Assembly (NCBI GenBank): GCA_007922195.1
Contig: ML681991.1
Span: forward strand, 43,044,905 to 43,108,904
Direction: 5' to 3'
Source: Podocnemis expansa
Taxonomy: Eukaryota; Chordata; Testudines; Podocnemididae
Length of the DNA: 64,000 nt
Shown here: in pieces, positions 21,426 to 33,002 of the stretch
How the letters are laid out: each line of letters starts with the position of its first letter
How positions within the stretch are numbered: position 1 is the first letter of the stretch
Notes under the pieces: generated by a model
What the model was told of the DNA's origin: nothing
Databases searched by the model: none
Seen by the model: the letters and a program-made list of their open reading frames with translations, nothing else
Translations under genes and position numbers: made by a program

Positions 21426-22371
21426 ATGAGCACCGGGCTCTACCAGTCCGCCATGGAGGTGGCCGTGTACCAGCTGCACAACTTCTCCATCTCCTTCTTC
21501 TCCTCGCTGCTGGGCGGCGACGTGGTCTCGGTCAAGCTAGACAACAGGTACCCGAGCCGCGCCGAGCCGGGCGGGGTGGGTGGGGAGCCGCGTTGCAAAG
21601 CCGGGCTGGCTGCTAACCGGGCGCCGCCTTCTTGTGTCTCCCTCCAGCGCCTCCGGAGCCAGCGTGGTGGCGATCGACAACAAGATCGAGCAGGCCATGG
21701 TGAGCCCCAGCGCCAGCCCCTTTCTCCTGCGGCTCGTCGGCCCCTGCAGGGAGCCCTGGCCCTGCGCCCTTTGCCGGCACGGCAGCCTGCAAAAGGGGCT
21801 TTCCAATAACCAGCTGGCCAAGCAGCAAGGAGCCTGTTGCACCAGCTGAGAGGTGCAGAACAAGCCTTTGGGAGTTGTCAAGAAATCTCCAGTCCCATGT
21901 TGGGTTTGTGCGCTAAAGCTTCGCCATTCCACTGGGAGACAAGCCCATTGCTCAGCGGAGCCCTTTGGCCGCAGCCCATAATGGCTTCCCTTGCCAAGCA
22001 GCTTACTGGAAGCTCAGGGCACTGCAGACGCCGTCTTGCCCTGGGGTGCAGCGGGAGCCGGTCGGTTGGCCTGGGAGCAGGGGGGAATGGTTGCTAAAGG
22101 CGTCTCTTTGGTTCATCTCTTGCAGGATCTAGTGAAAAACCACCTGATGTATGCAGTGCGGGAGGAGGTGGAGATCCTCAAAGAGCAGATCAAAGAACTG
22201 GTGGAGAAAAACTCCCAGCTGGAGCGAGAGAACAACCTCCTGAAGACCTTGGCTAGCCCGGAGCAGCTACAGAAGTTCCAGTCACGGCTGCCCTCCGAGG
22301 TGCTGCCGTTGGAGGAACAGGGCTGTGGGGAGGCTGCCACTGACCAGCACGCTGGGGGCTCTGCGGTGTAA
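21426..22371 (+). CDS. TSC22D3: TSC22D3 (GILZ), short isoform, three coding exons
   Basis: Spliced coding sequence join(21426-21547, 21648-21699, 22126-22371), 139 residues. Introns are 21548-21647 (100 bp) and 21700-22125 (426 bp); both begin GT and end AG and keep frame. The short GILZ N-terminus (residues 1-40, with the conserved [14 protein letters not shown] stretch) comes from exon 1. Exons 2 and 3 give the TSC box (about residues 41-75) and a leucine zipper with L76, L83, L90 and L97 spaced exactly seven apart, followed by a 39-40-residue tail ending GGSAV. Mammalian GILZ is about 134 residues, so length agrees. The start ATG has G at -3 and directly begins the conserved N-terminus. 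In mammals the protein dimerises through the zipper, is induced by glucocorticoids and binds NF-kB, AP-1 and Ras/Raf components to restrain inflammatory and proliferative signalling. The C-terminal tail carries fewer prolines than the mammalian proline/glutamate-rich tail. Identification is near certain; regulatory function is taken from orthologues. Confidence 0.97.
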
Positions 22372-23445
22372 GGTGGCTCTGTCCTTGGAGTGGGCAGAGC
22401 CACAGAACTCTTTCTACTTAATCTCCTTAAAAGTTGTTTCCTCCCTCATCTCACGTGGAGAACTTCCGAAGCCAGCAACGGCTGGTGCTGAGATGTGCTA
22501 AGGGCACTGGCCCACCTGCTGTGCCATGGACATCTCTTGACAGGGCAAGGTGTTGCACTGGGACAGTGCACAGCCAGATGGCCCCCCCAAGGGGTGGGAG
22601 TCACGGCTGTGGCTTGCCCGCCCTTCCTGGTCTAAAGCAAACCCAGAGAGTCTTCAAATGCTGGCAGGGCGTGGGGGCCCGTTTGCACAGCCACGGAGAG
22701 TGCACGCAGGTCATGAGCCCTCACTGTGTGGTTCAGCAGGGCCTCTGTTTCACTTGACAAAGAAGGAAGCCAGTTGCTGCTTAGAAGAGATACAGATCTG
22801 CGCCCTTGGGTGCCCTGGAACGGGCCTGGGGCAGGAACCAGAAACTGACCTTGTTGGCATTGTGATATAGTGCATGGCTTGTACACACGACAGATTGGGG
22901 ATTACAAGGAAGGCTTTGTTCTGTTAGTGCAGGTATCTTTACATCCGTAGCCCTTTCTAAGACACGTACCAACGCTGGGAACGGCTCTGGAAACCTGGGG
23001 AGTGTAAGGGGCTGGTTTGTCCATGGATGCTGCTGCTCAGATCTGTACATTTGGGGCATGCTAGGGATTGAAGCTGAGCCTGGATGCAGGATGCTTGGAT
23101 GCTGTTTGTAAATGGGTGGCTGGAATTGTCTTACTGGGGGGACTGATTTTTATACATAGACACCCCTTTGGAGGGAGATCACTCTCCAGCCTGCCCAATG
23201 CAGGACCATGGGTGAGATTTTATAACATGCCAAGCACAACCCCTTGCATTGGACTGATGATGGGGATGTCACAACCCCCTGGGGTAAAGAAGCCATGGCT
23301 ATTCGCTCAGCGAGCTTTCCCCCTCAACACAGCTCGCTGTCTCGGAGCGGACGGGACGTCGCTCTTGGCGTTGGACTGGAGAAGCATTAATGGGGTTGTG
23401 TAAATCTAGAGCGAAGTGGCAATAAATTCTACTTTTGATACATAT
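22372..23445 (+). other. TSC22D3 3' UTR
   Basis: This stretch follows the stop codon at 22369-22371 and carries no coding frame or recognisable repeat. It ends shortly after the first clear poly(A) signal, giving a UTR of about 1.07 kb. The exact cleavage site is not visible and is placed by convention 15-25 bases after the signal. Confidence 0.7.
23421..23426 (+). terminator. Polyadenylation signal AATAAA
   Basis: AATAAA about 1.05 kb after the TSC22D3 stop codon, followed at 23466-23515 by a strongly G/GT-rich tract of the kind that acts as a downstream cleavage-stimulating element. No earlier AATAAA was seen between the stop codon and this site. Confidence 0.8.
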
Positions 23446-25849
23446 GCAGAGTGGCAAGTCTTTATCATGGGGGGGGGAGCAATACTGGGGGTGGTGGGGG
23501 GTATCTATGGAAGGCAGTCTGCCACAGGAGAAGAGCTTGGGGGGAAGGTAGCAGGGCTGGGAGAAGGACAAAGAGGGTGGGGCAGGGGGAGAGGCAAACC
23601 AATAGCTTTGGCGGGACATGAGCTGAGGATAAATCCCAGCCCATGCACAGTGAGCAGAGATGATGACATCTGGGTTCAGATTCTGTCAGGGAGCCTATTG
23701 CTGTCAGAGGGATGCAGGGGGTTGGAAAACTGTGGTTTCAACCAGTCACCGGGGAAGCTCTCTACTACAGCACTGGATGCTGCTCCCAGTCGGAGGAAGC
23801 TGAGCGGCAGAGGGATGGGATGTGAGCTGGGGGGCCAGTGATCCCAGCCCTGCCCCCTCATTTCAGCCTGATAGGCTAAGGCTTTTGAGTCTTGTGAGGG
23901 GCCCCATCCCTGCTGGAGTCTGGGCAAGGAGAGCACTGGGACAGGTTGGGGGGGTGCAGCTCCTGGTCACTGCAGCCAGCTGAGGGGACCTGATGTGCAC
24001 TTGTGGGGAGGGGGTGTGGCAGGGCCATTGGGGGCTGGACTGTTCCTGGGAAACAAGGATGTGAACAGGCCCCCTGGTGCTGCAAACCAGGTCAGATGCA
24101 GGCCAGTGGTGGAGCCCACCACTGGGGACTGGTGCCCCTTGAGGAAGCTAGTCAGGCCTGCAGGAGACAGAAGAGCAGCGATCCTCACCCAAGCTGCTGG
24201 GCTGAACTGAGGCACTGTCCAGGGCTGGCAGAGAAGGGTGCTGTTTGAGGGCACAGTGAGAGGGCTACAGCTCCTGGGGTGAAGAACAGCCCCTTCATCC
24301 CTCACTAACATTCATCTCTAGCTAGGAGCATCAGTGGGAGCTGCAGGCATGAATCAAGGGGCAGATGTGCAAAGAGGAGTTGGGCCTACCTTGGGAAGAA
24401 GACACAGGGTTGTGTGCAGTCTGAAAAGGACTGGACCTGCCTTCCATAGGTGCCAGGAGCCCAAGGAGGTCAGGGAAGCTGGGGGTACAAGGAGCAGGCT
24501 GCAGTGAGACCCAGGCAGATCAGGTGATGCCCCAAAGTGAGCCCTGGAGGATCCTGTCTGCCAGGAAAAGGAAAAGGAGCAGGGTCACTGCAGGGGCCTT
24601 TAATGCAGCATGAGGCATGACAAACAGCCTGTAGAGAACAGCCCCGCCCAAGCTCCTGGGTACCAAACAAGCAATGTGGGCATTGCTGTTTCCAGTGCCC
24701 GCTACCCACAGGCAAAGCACCCCCCACTTTGGTCCCCAGCAGTGTTGCCAGATTTGGGCGAACTAGTGACACAAGCATATGCCCCAGACTGCATACACCT
24801 GCCATGAAACTGGAAAATGGAGTTTTGTTCTGTCCGATGAAAGCCCTAAGTAAATTATGAACAACCTGTTTAAAATAAATTCATATGTACATGTACAGGG
24901 GTTAGAAGTGGTGACTATTGCTGATATTTTGACACCACTGGTCCCCATTAGGGGAAGGGCAGCTGGGACACTGACGCCGCTGCCACTGTTCCCAGCACCC
25001 ACCCTCCAGAACAGCCTCTGGCCAGCCCAGCAGAAGGGTCCCCTCTCTGGGGTGATAGCATGACTCCACAGTGTGGCTCCAGTGCCCACCCTCCTTCTCC
25101 ACTTGCTGCCCTGCTGGCATCTCACCACACTGGCCAGGGAGGGGCTGTGTAACCGCCTTCTCATGGATATTAGCAGGAGGGCACCTATTCACTCCCATCT
25201 GCAACCTCCACCTCAGTCTTGCCCTGGGAATCCCCCTTGGCTTTATCCTTGACAGGGCTGAGCTGCAGTGTTTTGCTGGTTTGTGTGACCCAGCTACCAC
25301 CCCCCCCCCCGTACTCCACCCCAGCCATGCTGAGTGAAACCCCTGTGCTTTGCGCATGGGAACCTGCCAGGCTGTGGCTGTCCTTCGGGAGTGCAATTCA
25401 GCAGTAACAAATGCAAGTTTGCACAGCATCCTCTGAGCCTGGGACGCTGGGAGTGATGTGTACTGGGCAGAGGCATGGGGCGGGAGGATGACACTGGGCT
25501 GGGGCAGGGAGTCAGCTCCTCATGGCATGTGAGGCTGAGAGAGCCAGACTGATGCACTACTGCTCCCCAAGGGGGTCACATCCTGATGCTCACACACTGC
25601 TCCTTTGTTCCTACAGCCAACAGGTGCATGAACCCTTTTCCTGCCACGGTGTTGCACTGGAAGCTTGTGATCAGGTGCTTGTCCTCTAGGACCCCTACAT
25701 CCTTTCCAGTCTGTGCTTCCCAGGCACCAGGCCCTCAGTCTGGAGCAAGGTCTGAGTGCTTTCATGTATGACTTAGTATGCAGCTTGATTAAATTATCTT
25801 TAGTCTGGCTAGGCCCAGTTCACCAAATGCCCTCAACCCACCCTACAAC
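23446..25849. other. No gene seen downstream of TSC22D3
   Basis: GC-rich sequence with G and C homopolymers (about 23470 and 25301) and many overlapping short frames on both strands (for example 24902-25429 -). I looked here for PRPS1 exons, which lie downstream of TSC22D3 in human, and saw none. Confidence 0.55.
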
Positions 25850-26470
25850 TCATGGAACCATGCAGCTAGAAAGACCTGCGAGGGTCACTTTAGTCAGCCC
25901 CTACCAGAAGACAAGATTTGTTGTGGCTAAACCATCCAGGACAATTGGCTAGTCAGCCTCAGTTTGAAGAACAGGGGTGCTTCCACAACCTCTTGAGGTC
26001 GTCTGCTCCACTAGCCTGCTGCTCTGACAAGCAGGGCATTTTCCCTGAGATTTAATCTAACTCTGCTATGCTGAGCCATTGCCTCCTATCCTGCCCTCTG
26101 TGGCAAGAAAGAACAACTTTTCTCCAGCTCTTCTATGGCAGCCTTTGAAGTATTGGAGGTCCACTATCCCTTTAATCACCAACACATAGCAGTTCCTTCA
26201 CTGTTTGCTCACATGGCTTGCATTCCATCCCTTTGATCACATTGTCTCTTGCCTCTGCATCCTTTCTAGTTTCTCCCCATCCTTTTGTTACACTGGTGAT
26301 CAAAATGGGACACAGCACTTCAGCTGAGGCCAAACCAGCACCAACTAGAGCCCTACTATCACCTCTTGTGATTTGCATGCTACAACCCTATTAATGCCAC
26401 CTAAAATTGTACTTGCTAATTCCCACGCAGTGCTAGATCTCATTCTTCCAAGCTTGTGTGAACTGTAAAA
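25850..26470 (-). mobile_element. CR1 LINE 3' region, antisense
   Basis: Antisense CR1 order: GACCTGCGAGGGTCACTTTA, GCCCCTACCAGAAGACAAG, ACAGGGGTGCTTCCACAACC, TAATCTAACTCTGCTATGC-type, then GATCAAAATGGGACACAGCA and CTTCAGCTGAGGCC from the ORF2 end. Frames are broken. Confidence 0.82.
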
Positions 26471-26601
26471 GGTTAAATTTTGTCACTGAAGATGCTCAGT
26501 AGTGTCTGGGCTAGAACTGAGTGGAACCCCAGTACAAACACCCCTGTTTCTTGATCCTGTTTATGGTGATCTGCCCAATACCCAATTGTTAGTCACTAAA
26601 A

Positions 26602-26818
26602 CAGTGGTTCCCAACATTTTCTCTGCCATGACACACCTTGCTACCTTTAATTCATTTGAGGCACACCACCATATAGTTTCCAAATGAACTCATGAATATT
26701 CATGAGCCAATGAGCCAATCCAAAGCTCTTTGAGTAGTTTTTCAAAAAATTTTGTGGCACACCTGCTCAGGCCTGATGGCACACCTATGTGCCGTGGCAC
26801 ACTGGTTGGGAAACGCTG
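26602..26818 (-). mobile_element. hAT-type element (family A), inverted copy
   Basis: A 217-bp element, CAGTGGTTCCCAAC...GTTGGGAAACGCTG, with exact 8-bp TSD CACTAAAA (26594-26601 and 26819-26826). It shares the internal ATTCATGA and GTAGTTTTTCAAAAAATT segments with the inverted copy at 3461-3639. Confidence 0.9.
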
Positions 26819-27404
26819 CACTAAAATACTCAGTGTTTTCATATGAGTCTGTAGCATAGTTTTGTGTGGTACTCAGGCTATTACATCCACACTGCTCCCT
26901 TAGAAACCAAATTCCCCCAGGCAGCAAGCTGGTTGGTCTGACTGAAAGCGCTCACCACAAACCCTGTTCCCACCATTAATGGTTTTTTTGGTTGAATCCT
27001 TCATCGGCTTTTACATTATTGTGCCCAAGCTGATGTTAGCCCACCCGAAATTCACCCTCCTCATGGCAGTGACGGGAAAGAAGGTTTAGTGCAGGTGGGA
27101 GTTGCAACCTCTGGGGCAGCAGCCCCTGATATGCCCATAGAGGCAGATGCCCTTTAAGACTTGACCCTGGTTCTGCTCACACATGCCCCCTCCCTTGGGC
27201 TCAGCCCCTGGCCTGTGAATGCCAGCGGGGCACTGCCTGAGGGCTGATCACAGTACAGTATGAAGCTCAGGATAATGCATGGGAGCACAGGGCTTGTGGG
27301 CCCAGCCAGGTTCTTGCAGACAGCATCTAATGTAAAAACCCTGCACAAAAAGGAGGTAGGAGAGGTCAGTCATAGCTCAGGACAAGCCCACGGCTAGTCT
27401 GCGA

Positions 27405-27598
27405 GGGGCTCTGGATTGTGGCAGAGTCAAGGGGATGCTCATGGCTGGGATAGTGGGGGCGAGGCTGTAGGTAAGGATTAAGGGGCCTCCGCAGAGCCGT
27501 GCAGGGATGCCCAAGGCTAGGGTAGTGGGGCGGGGGGGTATAGATCAGGGCTGAGGGGCCTTGGCAGAGCCATGAGGGGAGGCCCAGGGCTGAGTGGG
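27405..27598. repeat. Minisatellite, about 73-77 bp unit, 2.6 copies
   Basis: Units start at 27405 (77 bp), 27482 (73 bp) and 27555 (partial). Each begins GGGGC, continues with GCAGAG and AGGCTG/AGGGCTG, and contains TAGTGGGG in the first two. Confidence 0.75.
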
Positions 27599-28194
27599 TG
27601 GAAAAACTATTCCAAGGATGCGGTGCCAAGGCTGGTTGAGGACACCCCTTCTCCCCATGGCTTCTGCTGGTGCTTGGCAGCCTCTCTCCAGTTGCTGTTG
27701 GGCTCTAGTGCTGCACCCAGCACAGAGCGACCCAAAGGAGGTTTTGCAGTGAGGCAGAGCTGCCTGCCTGCCTGGGTGGAAATGGCAGAAAAGCCAAAGT
27801 GCTCTAGGAACATCAGCTTCCCTGGGCAACGCAGGGGAAACAAACAAACCCAGCTGTGTGGGCGCGGCTGGGGTGGGGAAGAAGCTGCCTGTGCTCTGGC
27901 TTTGGAGGGACACTCCCCACCCACTGCTGCACATGCTGACCACATCATGCAGACGCCACATCTATGCCAGTGAAGCCTTTTACCCACAGCCCCTGAGGTG
28001 GCATATCTCCCACCACACGCTAGCACACAGGGAGTGTTAAAATGAAGGGGCATTGCTTTGAAGGAAAGTGTGCCCTGGGGTGCTGGGCTGGGGGCTGCTC
28101 ATTGGGTGGGGTGAGGAATATAACACATAGTGGAGTGGCTGGTCCCTTCCCCCCCAGTGTAAGATTGTACCCTGCAAACATCACCCTGCACTGT

Positions 28195-28410
28195 GTCCCA
28201 ATGAGATCAAGACTGTCTATCTGTCTGTCCATCTGTCGCTCCACACTGTCTGTCTATCCATCTGTACACACAAACACATGCACACTGTCTACCCACACAC
28301 AGTGTGGCCAGCCACACACACACACACCCCTCTCCATCTTTCCAGCCACCTCTGACATTGACCATCTGTCCATCTCCATCACCGTCTGTCTGTCCATCCA
28401 AACTCATAAC
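28195..28410. repeat. Degenerate (CTGTCTGTCCAT)n and (CA)n simple repeat
   Basis: CTGTCTATCTGTCTGTCCAT and related tetranucleotides run from 28210 to 28265. A (CA)n tract is at 28312-28327 and more CTGTCTGTCCATC at about 28385. Any open frame here is repeat translation. Confidence 0.85.
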
Positions 28411-29419
28411 CACTCCCCTCCAAGTAGTGGGGAGGTTCAATTCAATCACCCCCCCTCCACATTTCTCTGCATCTCCCAGTGCCAAGTCATCCTGCCCCAC
28501 ACCGGTGCCCTCCTCTGACTGCAGACCTGGACCCCTTCCCTGCTGGATGCTCCCAGGGCAGCAGGTCCCCAGGTGGGCAGGACAGTGCTGGCAGGACAGC
28601 GCCACCCATGGACTGCAATGATATTTCCAGTGAGCCCAGCCGGCAGCCTGGCCTGATGCTGCCGGCACGTGTTCTCCCATGCGGCTGGTGGCTCAGCCCC
28701 AGTGATGCGGCTGCTGTTTCGCTGGGCAACAGGAGATGGGGAAGTGGCTGCCAGGGCCTTAGGCAGCTGCACTGACATGAGGCTCGGTTCCCAGCTCAGC
28801 CTAGCCTGACTCAGGCAGAACTCAGGGCCAGCAGGGACCCATGCTCGGGGGCAGGGGCTTCTCCCAGGAGCCCTGGCTAGCTGGGCTTGTGGGATGAAGG
28901 CTCCTGGGGTGAGTAACACTTGCAACCCCCCAGTGCGGTCAGCCACGCAAGCCAGAATGCTCTGCCCAGGCCTGGCGGTGGAGGGGGCAAGCTGGGGGGT
29001 GCCGGCGTGGAGCCTGCTAACCACGCCATGCTGGCTCTGGATGGGGCACTGCCCCCCACCCAGCTCATGCACCCACAGCAGGGAACAGGTGCAAGGGCTG
29101 AGTTTAAATCTGTCCAGCTCCCACAGAGCAGGGTGATTTAATCTTACGCTGGGTGCCTTTCCCCCCCTCCCCAAGCCATGGGCAGCACTCTGTATCCCAG
29201 ATACCACTGCCCAGCTCCCAGCCTGTAGTCCAAGCACTGGCCTTTCCAGCCCTCAAAGAGCCTGGTGGCATGTTTCAGAGTCCCTCCCGACCCCCCCCCC
29301 CGCGTGCCTCATTCTCAGATGCATTAGCAACAGCTGTCTGTGCAGCCCCCCAGGTGATCAAAGGGCCATGCCGTCCTAGCACACTGGGCTAGTGCCGCCC
29401 CTTGGCTCTCAATCACCAG

Positions 29420-29673
29420 TAAAAAACCAACAAGCAGTTGTGTGGCACTTTAAGACTAACAGATTTATTTTTTGCATGAGCTTTCGTGGGAGAAGATCCC
29501 ACTTCCTCAGATGCTTCCTTTCTGTAAGTTCACCCATCTTCGAAGCATCTGAGGAAGTGGGATCTTCTCCCACGAAAGCTCATGCAAAAAATAAATCTGT
29601 TAGTCTTAAAGTGCCACACAACTGCTTGTTGGTTTTTTACTGGACTAGACTAACACGGCTATCCCTTTGGAAA
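29420..29673. mobile_element. Penelope-like insertion, perfect 102-bp inverted repeat
   Basis: Left arm 29416-29517 and right arm 29542-29643 are exact reverse complements over 102 bp, separated by 24 bp. Beyond the right arm the tail continues ACTAGACTAACACGGCTATC. The insertion is flanked by an exact 14-bp TSD, CTCTCAATCACCAG, at 29406-29419 and 29674-29687, so the two arms entered as one event. Each arm is a 5'-truncated PLE tail and the 3' ends point outward. Confidence 0.92.
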
Positions 29674-29687
29674 CTCTCAATCACCAG

Positions 29688-31944
29688 CCTAGCTGCAGGT
29701 CCCCAGTGCTCCCAGTACCCTGGCAGCATCTGGGCCCGGAAGGGTTAATATGCCGTGTCTGGGTTCTCAGAAATGGCCTGTTTGTGAGAACACATGTACC
29801 CGCAGTGCTTGGCTGCTCTGTTCCAGGCGTGGCGTGACTCAGTGCCAGCCAATGGCTCGTGGCGCAGCAATCCTGGGGCCCTCCCTGCTAGCTGCACATG
29901 GCCTCCAATGTGGAGGCTGCTGGTGTAGCCCAGCCCTGGCAGCTGAGCCCTGCTCTGCCCCACCCCAGGCGCACTGTGGGAGCAGGAAACAAGCTCAGAG
30001 CTGGCCAAACAACACTGGGTCTGACGCCTAGCCCGGCAATGAGCTCCCAGCTCTGCTGCACAGGCAGGGCTCCCATGTGGTGTTGGGGGGGGGAGGGTGC
30101 ATGTTTCTGGGGCCCAGAGACCTTGGGGGCCTGGCCCAGGCTGCAACCCCTGTTATTAGGGGAGCCATGTTACACATGCCCAAAAATTGTACTGGGCCAA
30201 AAATTTATGCTTAAGCCTTTGCATGGCACCTGCTAGAGGCACAGCCCAGCCCCTGCTCTGTGGTCCCTTTGGGGACTCATATACCCCTGCATGGATTATG
30301 GGGGGGGGTGTCACTAAGCCCAGGAGGAGCCAGACCCCAGACCTTGCAGCCCTCCAATCGGGCAGGGCTCATTTGCCCTTATGGGGCATCCAGATACGAG
30401 GGTGCTGAGTAGGGGGAGACTGACTGGGCTGGGCTATCAGGCTCCTTCCCTGGAGACTCCTGGGTCCCTCCATGGGCAGCTGCTATCCATGAGTGAGGTT
30501 GTTCTTTGGCAGAGGTGTGACAGGCTCCACCAGCGGACATTGGATGTTTCAGCCTCACACTTCTCCCACCACCCTGCCTCACAGGGCACCATCAGAAGTT
30601 AGCACCAGGAGAAGGGACCAAATTCGGGCAATTCCGGGATATGGGATCACTATTGAGTCTGCCCTTGGAAAGAAAGTGATGTTTAAAGTGGCAAGGGAGA
30701 CCCTGGGCACGCCCTGTGCCATCCACTAGAAGAGCCCTGGTCCAGCACCTCCACTCCTGACTCCCAAGCGGTACAGCGCTCTGGAGCCAAAGCTGGGACT
30801 GACTCCATCCATGAGAGAGAAGAGCTGAATCTGCTGCTGCCCTGGGGTTTGGATCCCTAAGGTCCAGCCCCGTCTGCCCCCAGGTCCCCTTGAAGCTGCA
30901 GGCACTGAATGAGGTATCTGGCTGGCACCTGGCTCACCCACTGAGCACTCATCCTGACTTGCCAGTGGAACAGTCTGGGGCAGCACCACTGCCAGTACTG
31001 GGGGATGGGCTAATGGAGACACCCTCTTCCCCCCACCTCCCATCTCTGCTCCCAGACCCTTATCTCCAAGCACAGCTGCCCAGTGAATCTGAGACAGGGG
31101 CTCATAGAGATGACACCTCACGGTGAGTCTTCCGCTTTCTGTGCATCCTAGAGAGCAACATACACATCAGGGGCAGTTATCTCTAGTACATGTCCCAGGA
31201 TCAATACATGGTAGGGGTATTATTATACTTGGGACTCCCCATTAACCCAGCACACAGCAAAGTGATGTGTTTACCCCGCTCCCTGCTCTCCTTGGGAGCT
31301 CTAATACAGCTGTTCCTGGTTCCACCAGCGCCCAAGTGCCAGTGCTTGCTGCCGGGAGCTGTACTGTTCGCCAGGGTACACCCAGTCCTTGCAATGAGCT
31401 GTTGTTTTCATAACGTGTTTTGTGTCCCTGTTTTATAACTGCTGGTAACCCGCCCAGGCCTGTGCACTGGCCGCCCGGCATCCCTGCACTGCAGGAACCA
31501 TCTCCCAGCCCGCCCTGCCCGGAGGAGCAGTGAGAACACCAATAACAAGCAGGGTCAACCCTGGAAGAGGCGCTCCTGGGTGCCATCATGACATACTGCC
31601 CTGGCAGAGCATCCCACTCAAGTGAGCAATCTTTCCCACCCCACTCTGAGCTAGGACTATGTCCTTATCACCCTGTCACTAGGGGGAACTGAGGCAGGGG
31701 ACAGATGGAAGTATTGTTGGCTGGCCTGAGAGTGGGAGATCCAAGTTCAGATCTCTCCACTACCACTGATTTCCAGAGTGAGCCTAGGCAAGTCCTTTAC
31801 TCCAAAGGGATTCAGGCTCCTGTTGAAATCAATGGAAGTTTTAGGAGCCTTAAAATCTGTGCAGATCAAGTGCTGCACCTGGGCAATGGGCCAGCAACAT
31901 TTTCTTGTAACACAGGTATGTGCAGGTAAAAGCCTGCTTACTCA
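29688..31944. other. No gene seen
   Basis: GC-rich unique sequence with short frames on both strands (30493-30729 +, 30726-31121 -). A decayed MIR may lie at 31680-31800 (GATCTCTCCACTACCACTG). Confidence 0.5.
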
Positions 31945-32095
31945 CCAGGCACTCAGCTCTATAGTGACTAGAAATGGGCTTATGATAGGCACAGTCCAGG
32001 AGAAGGAACTTGGTCCCTCTAGCAATAGCCTGGGGCTAGAACCAAGGTATCCTGGTTCCCAGCCCAGTGTGCTAACCACTGGCAGCTCTGTCCCT
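31945..32095 (-). repeat. MIR-type SINE, antisense 5' part
   Basis: GGGGCTAGAACCAAGGTATC, CTGGTTCCCAGCCCAGTGTG and CTAACCACTGGCAG are the reverse of the MIR head (CCTGGG...AGTGGTTAG). The core side (left) is weak. Confidence 0.65.
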
Positions 32096-32534
32096 GGTTA
32101 GCATGTAGGGTTTCTGGTCAGGCTCCTAAGCCAGCAGGCAGGGCACAGGGTGCTCTGGGAACATATCCCCTTGCCAGCACAGGCTGCATCATCACTTGGT
32201 TTCTTTTTATCTCACCTGGCTGCAGACACATTTAGCTAAAGCAAGAGCTGATCTGGTGAGGGCTGGGGTGAGCTCTATCCTGGTAGGGTGAGGGACTCCC
32301 CACACCAGTGAAAGGGGGTGTTCACTGGGTACATTGTGTGCCTGATGGCTGAGCGGTTTTGTGGTCCCCGGTGCTGTGCCTCACAGGCAGGCCACAGAGG
32401 CTGCCTCCCTCAGGAAATGAAATAAACATTCGGTTACTATGCAGCACGTCCGCAAGCAGAGCCCTGGCTCGCAGAACCATGGAGGCCGGGCTTCTTGGGC
32501 TGCCTTTGCTTTGCGATGCAGCAATTTTCAGGGG

Positions 32535-32660
32535 GTAGGACATCATACTGAGAGAGAGGATGCCCAGGAGATAGTTTTCATAGTGCCCTTGGGCAAGTCC
32601 CCTAATGTCTCTGTGCCTCAGTTTCTCCATCTGAAACACAGCACCAATGCTACTGTTCTG
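32535..32660 (+). repeat. MIR-type SINE core
   Basis: CCCTTGGGCAAGTCCCCTAA, CTCTGTGCCTCAGTTTCTCC, ATCTGAAACACAGC follow the MIR core. Head and tail are decayed. Confidence 0.75.
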
Positions 32661-33002
32661 CTTTTATCAGTGCCTGTGGCAGGAACACAAGCCCGCATAT
32701 TGAAGGCAGAGCTCTCTCTTTTTCGCCTGAAGGATTTCCTCACTCTCTGGTACCTCCTGCTGGGCCCTGGGCTAGTTCCTTTTGAGGAGCCGAGCCCTTG
32801 TGCCAAATCCCTTCTGCCAAGGTCTGAGATTGTTATTTCTTTACTAGAAGCCCGGCTGGGTTCTGAGCACTTTTGCAGCTTGCTGTAAACACACCAAATG
32901 GGCTGTGATTAACAGCAACTGATCAAGGGGGAGGACATGGTTCTACACAGTCACTGGCCTGATGCTGTGTGTGCAGTGGGAAGGATGGAAGGTCTCTGTG
33001 AC

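Larger units (their letters stand above)
20446..21700 (+). promoter_or_regulatory. CpG-island promoter region of TSC22D3
   Basis: CpG dinucleotides are frequent from about 20.5 kb to the second exon, densest at 21230-21680, whereas they are sparse across most of the window. The stretch contains an E-box CACGTG at 20913-20918, several GCG-rich runs and a G homopolymer near 21163-21175. Neither an obvious open frame nor an additional exon is visible upstream of 21426. A PLE-like remnant lies within it at about 20815-20866. Confidence 0.75.
26827..29405. other. No gene seen; simple repeats and minisatellite inside
   Basis: Outside the minisatellite (27405-27598) and the simple repeat (28195-28410) this is GC-rich sequence. 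The frame 28446-29237 (263 codons, -) is the longest here but is an alanine/serine/proline/glycine-rich chance frame without domains. Confidence 0.5.

Noticed and set aside
28446..29237. Longest antisense open frame (263 codons) as a gene
   Set aside because: Composition is that of GC-rich, stop-poor DNA, it overlaps long frames on the other strand, and it shows no domain, signal peptide or exon boundary.
29418..29600. Shared peptide WHFKTNRFIFCMSFRGRRSHF in two places as a conserved protein
   Set aside because: Both come from antisense translation of the same Penelope tail (29.4 and 43.3 kb).
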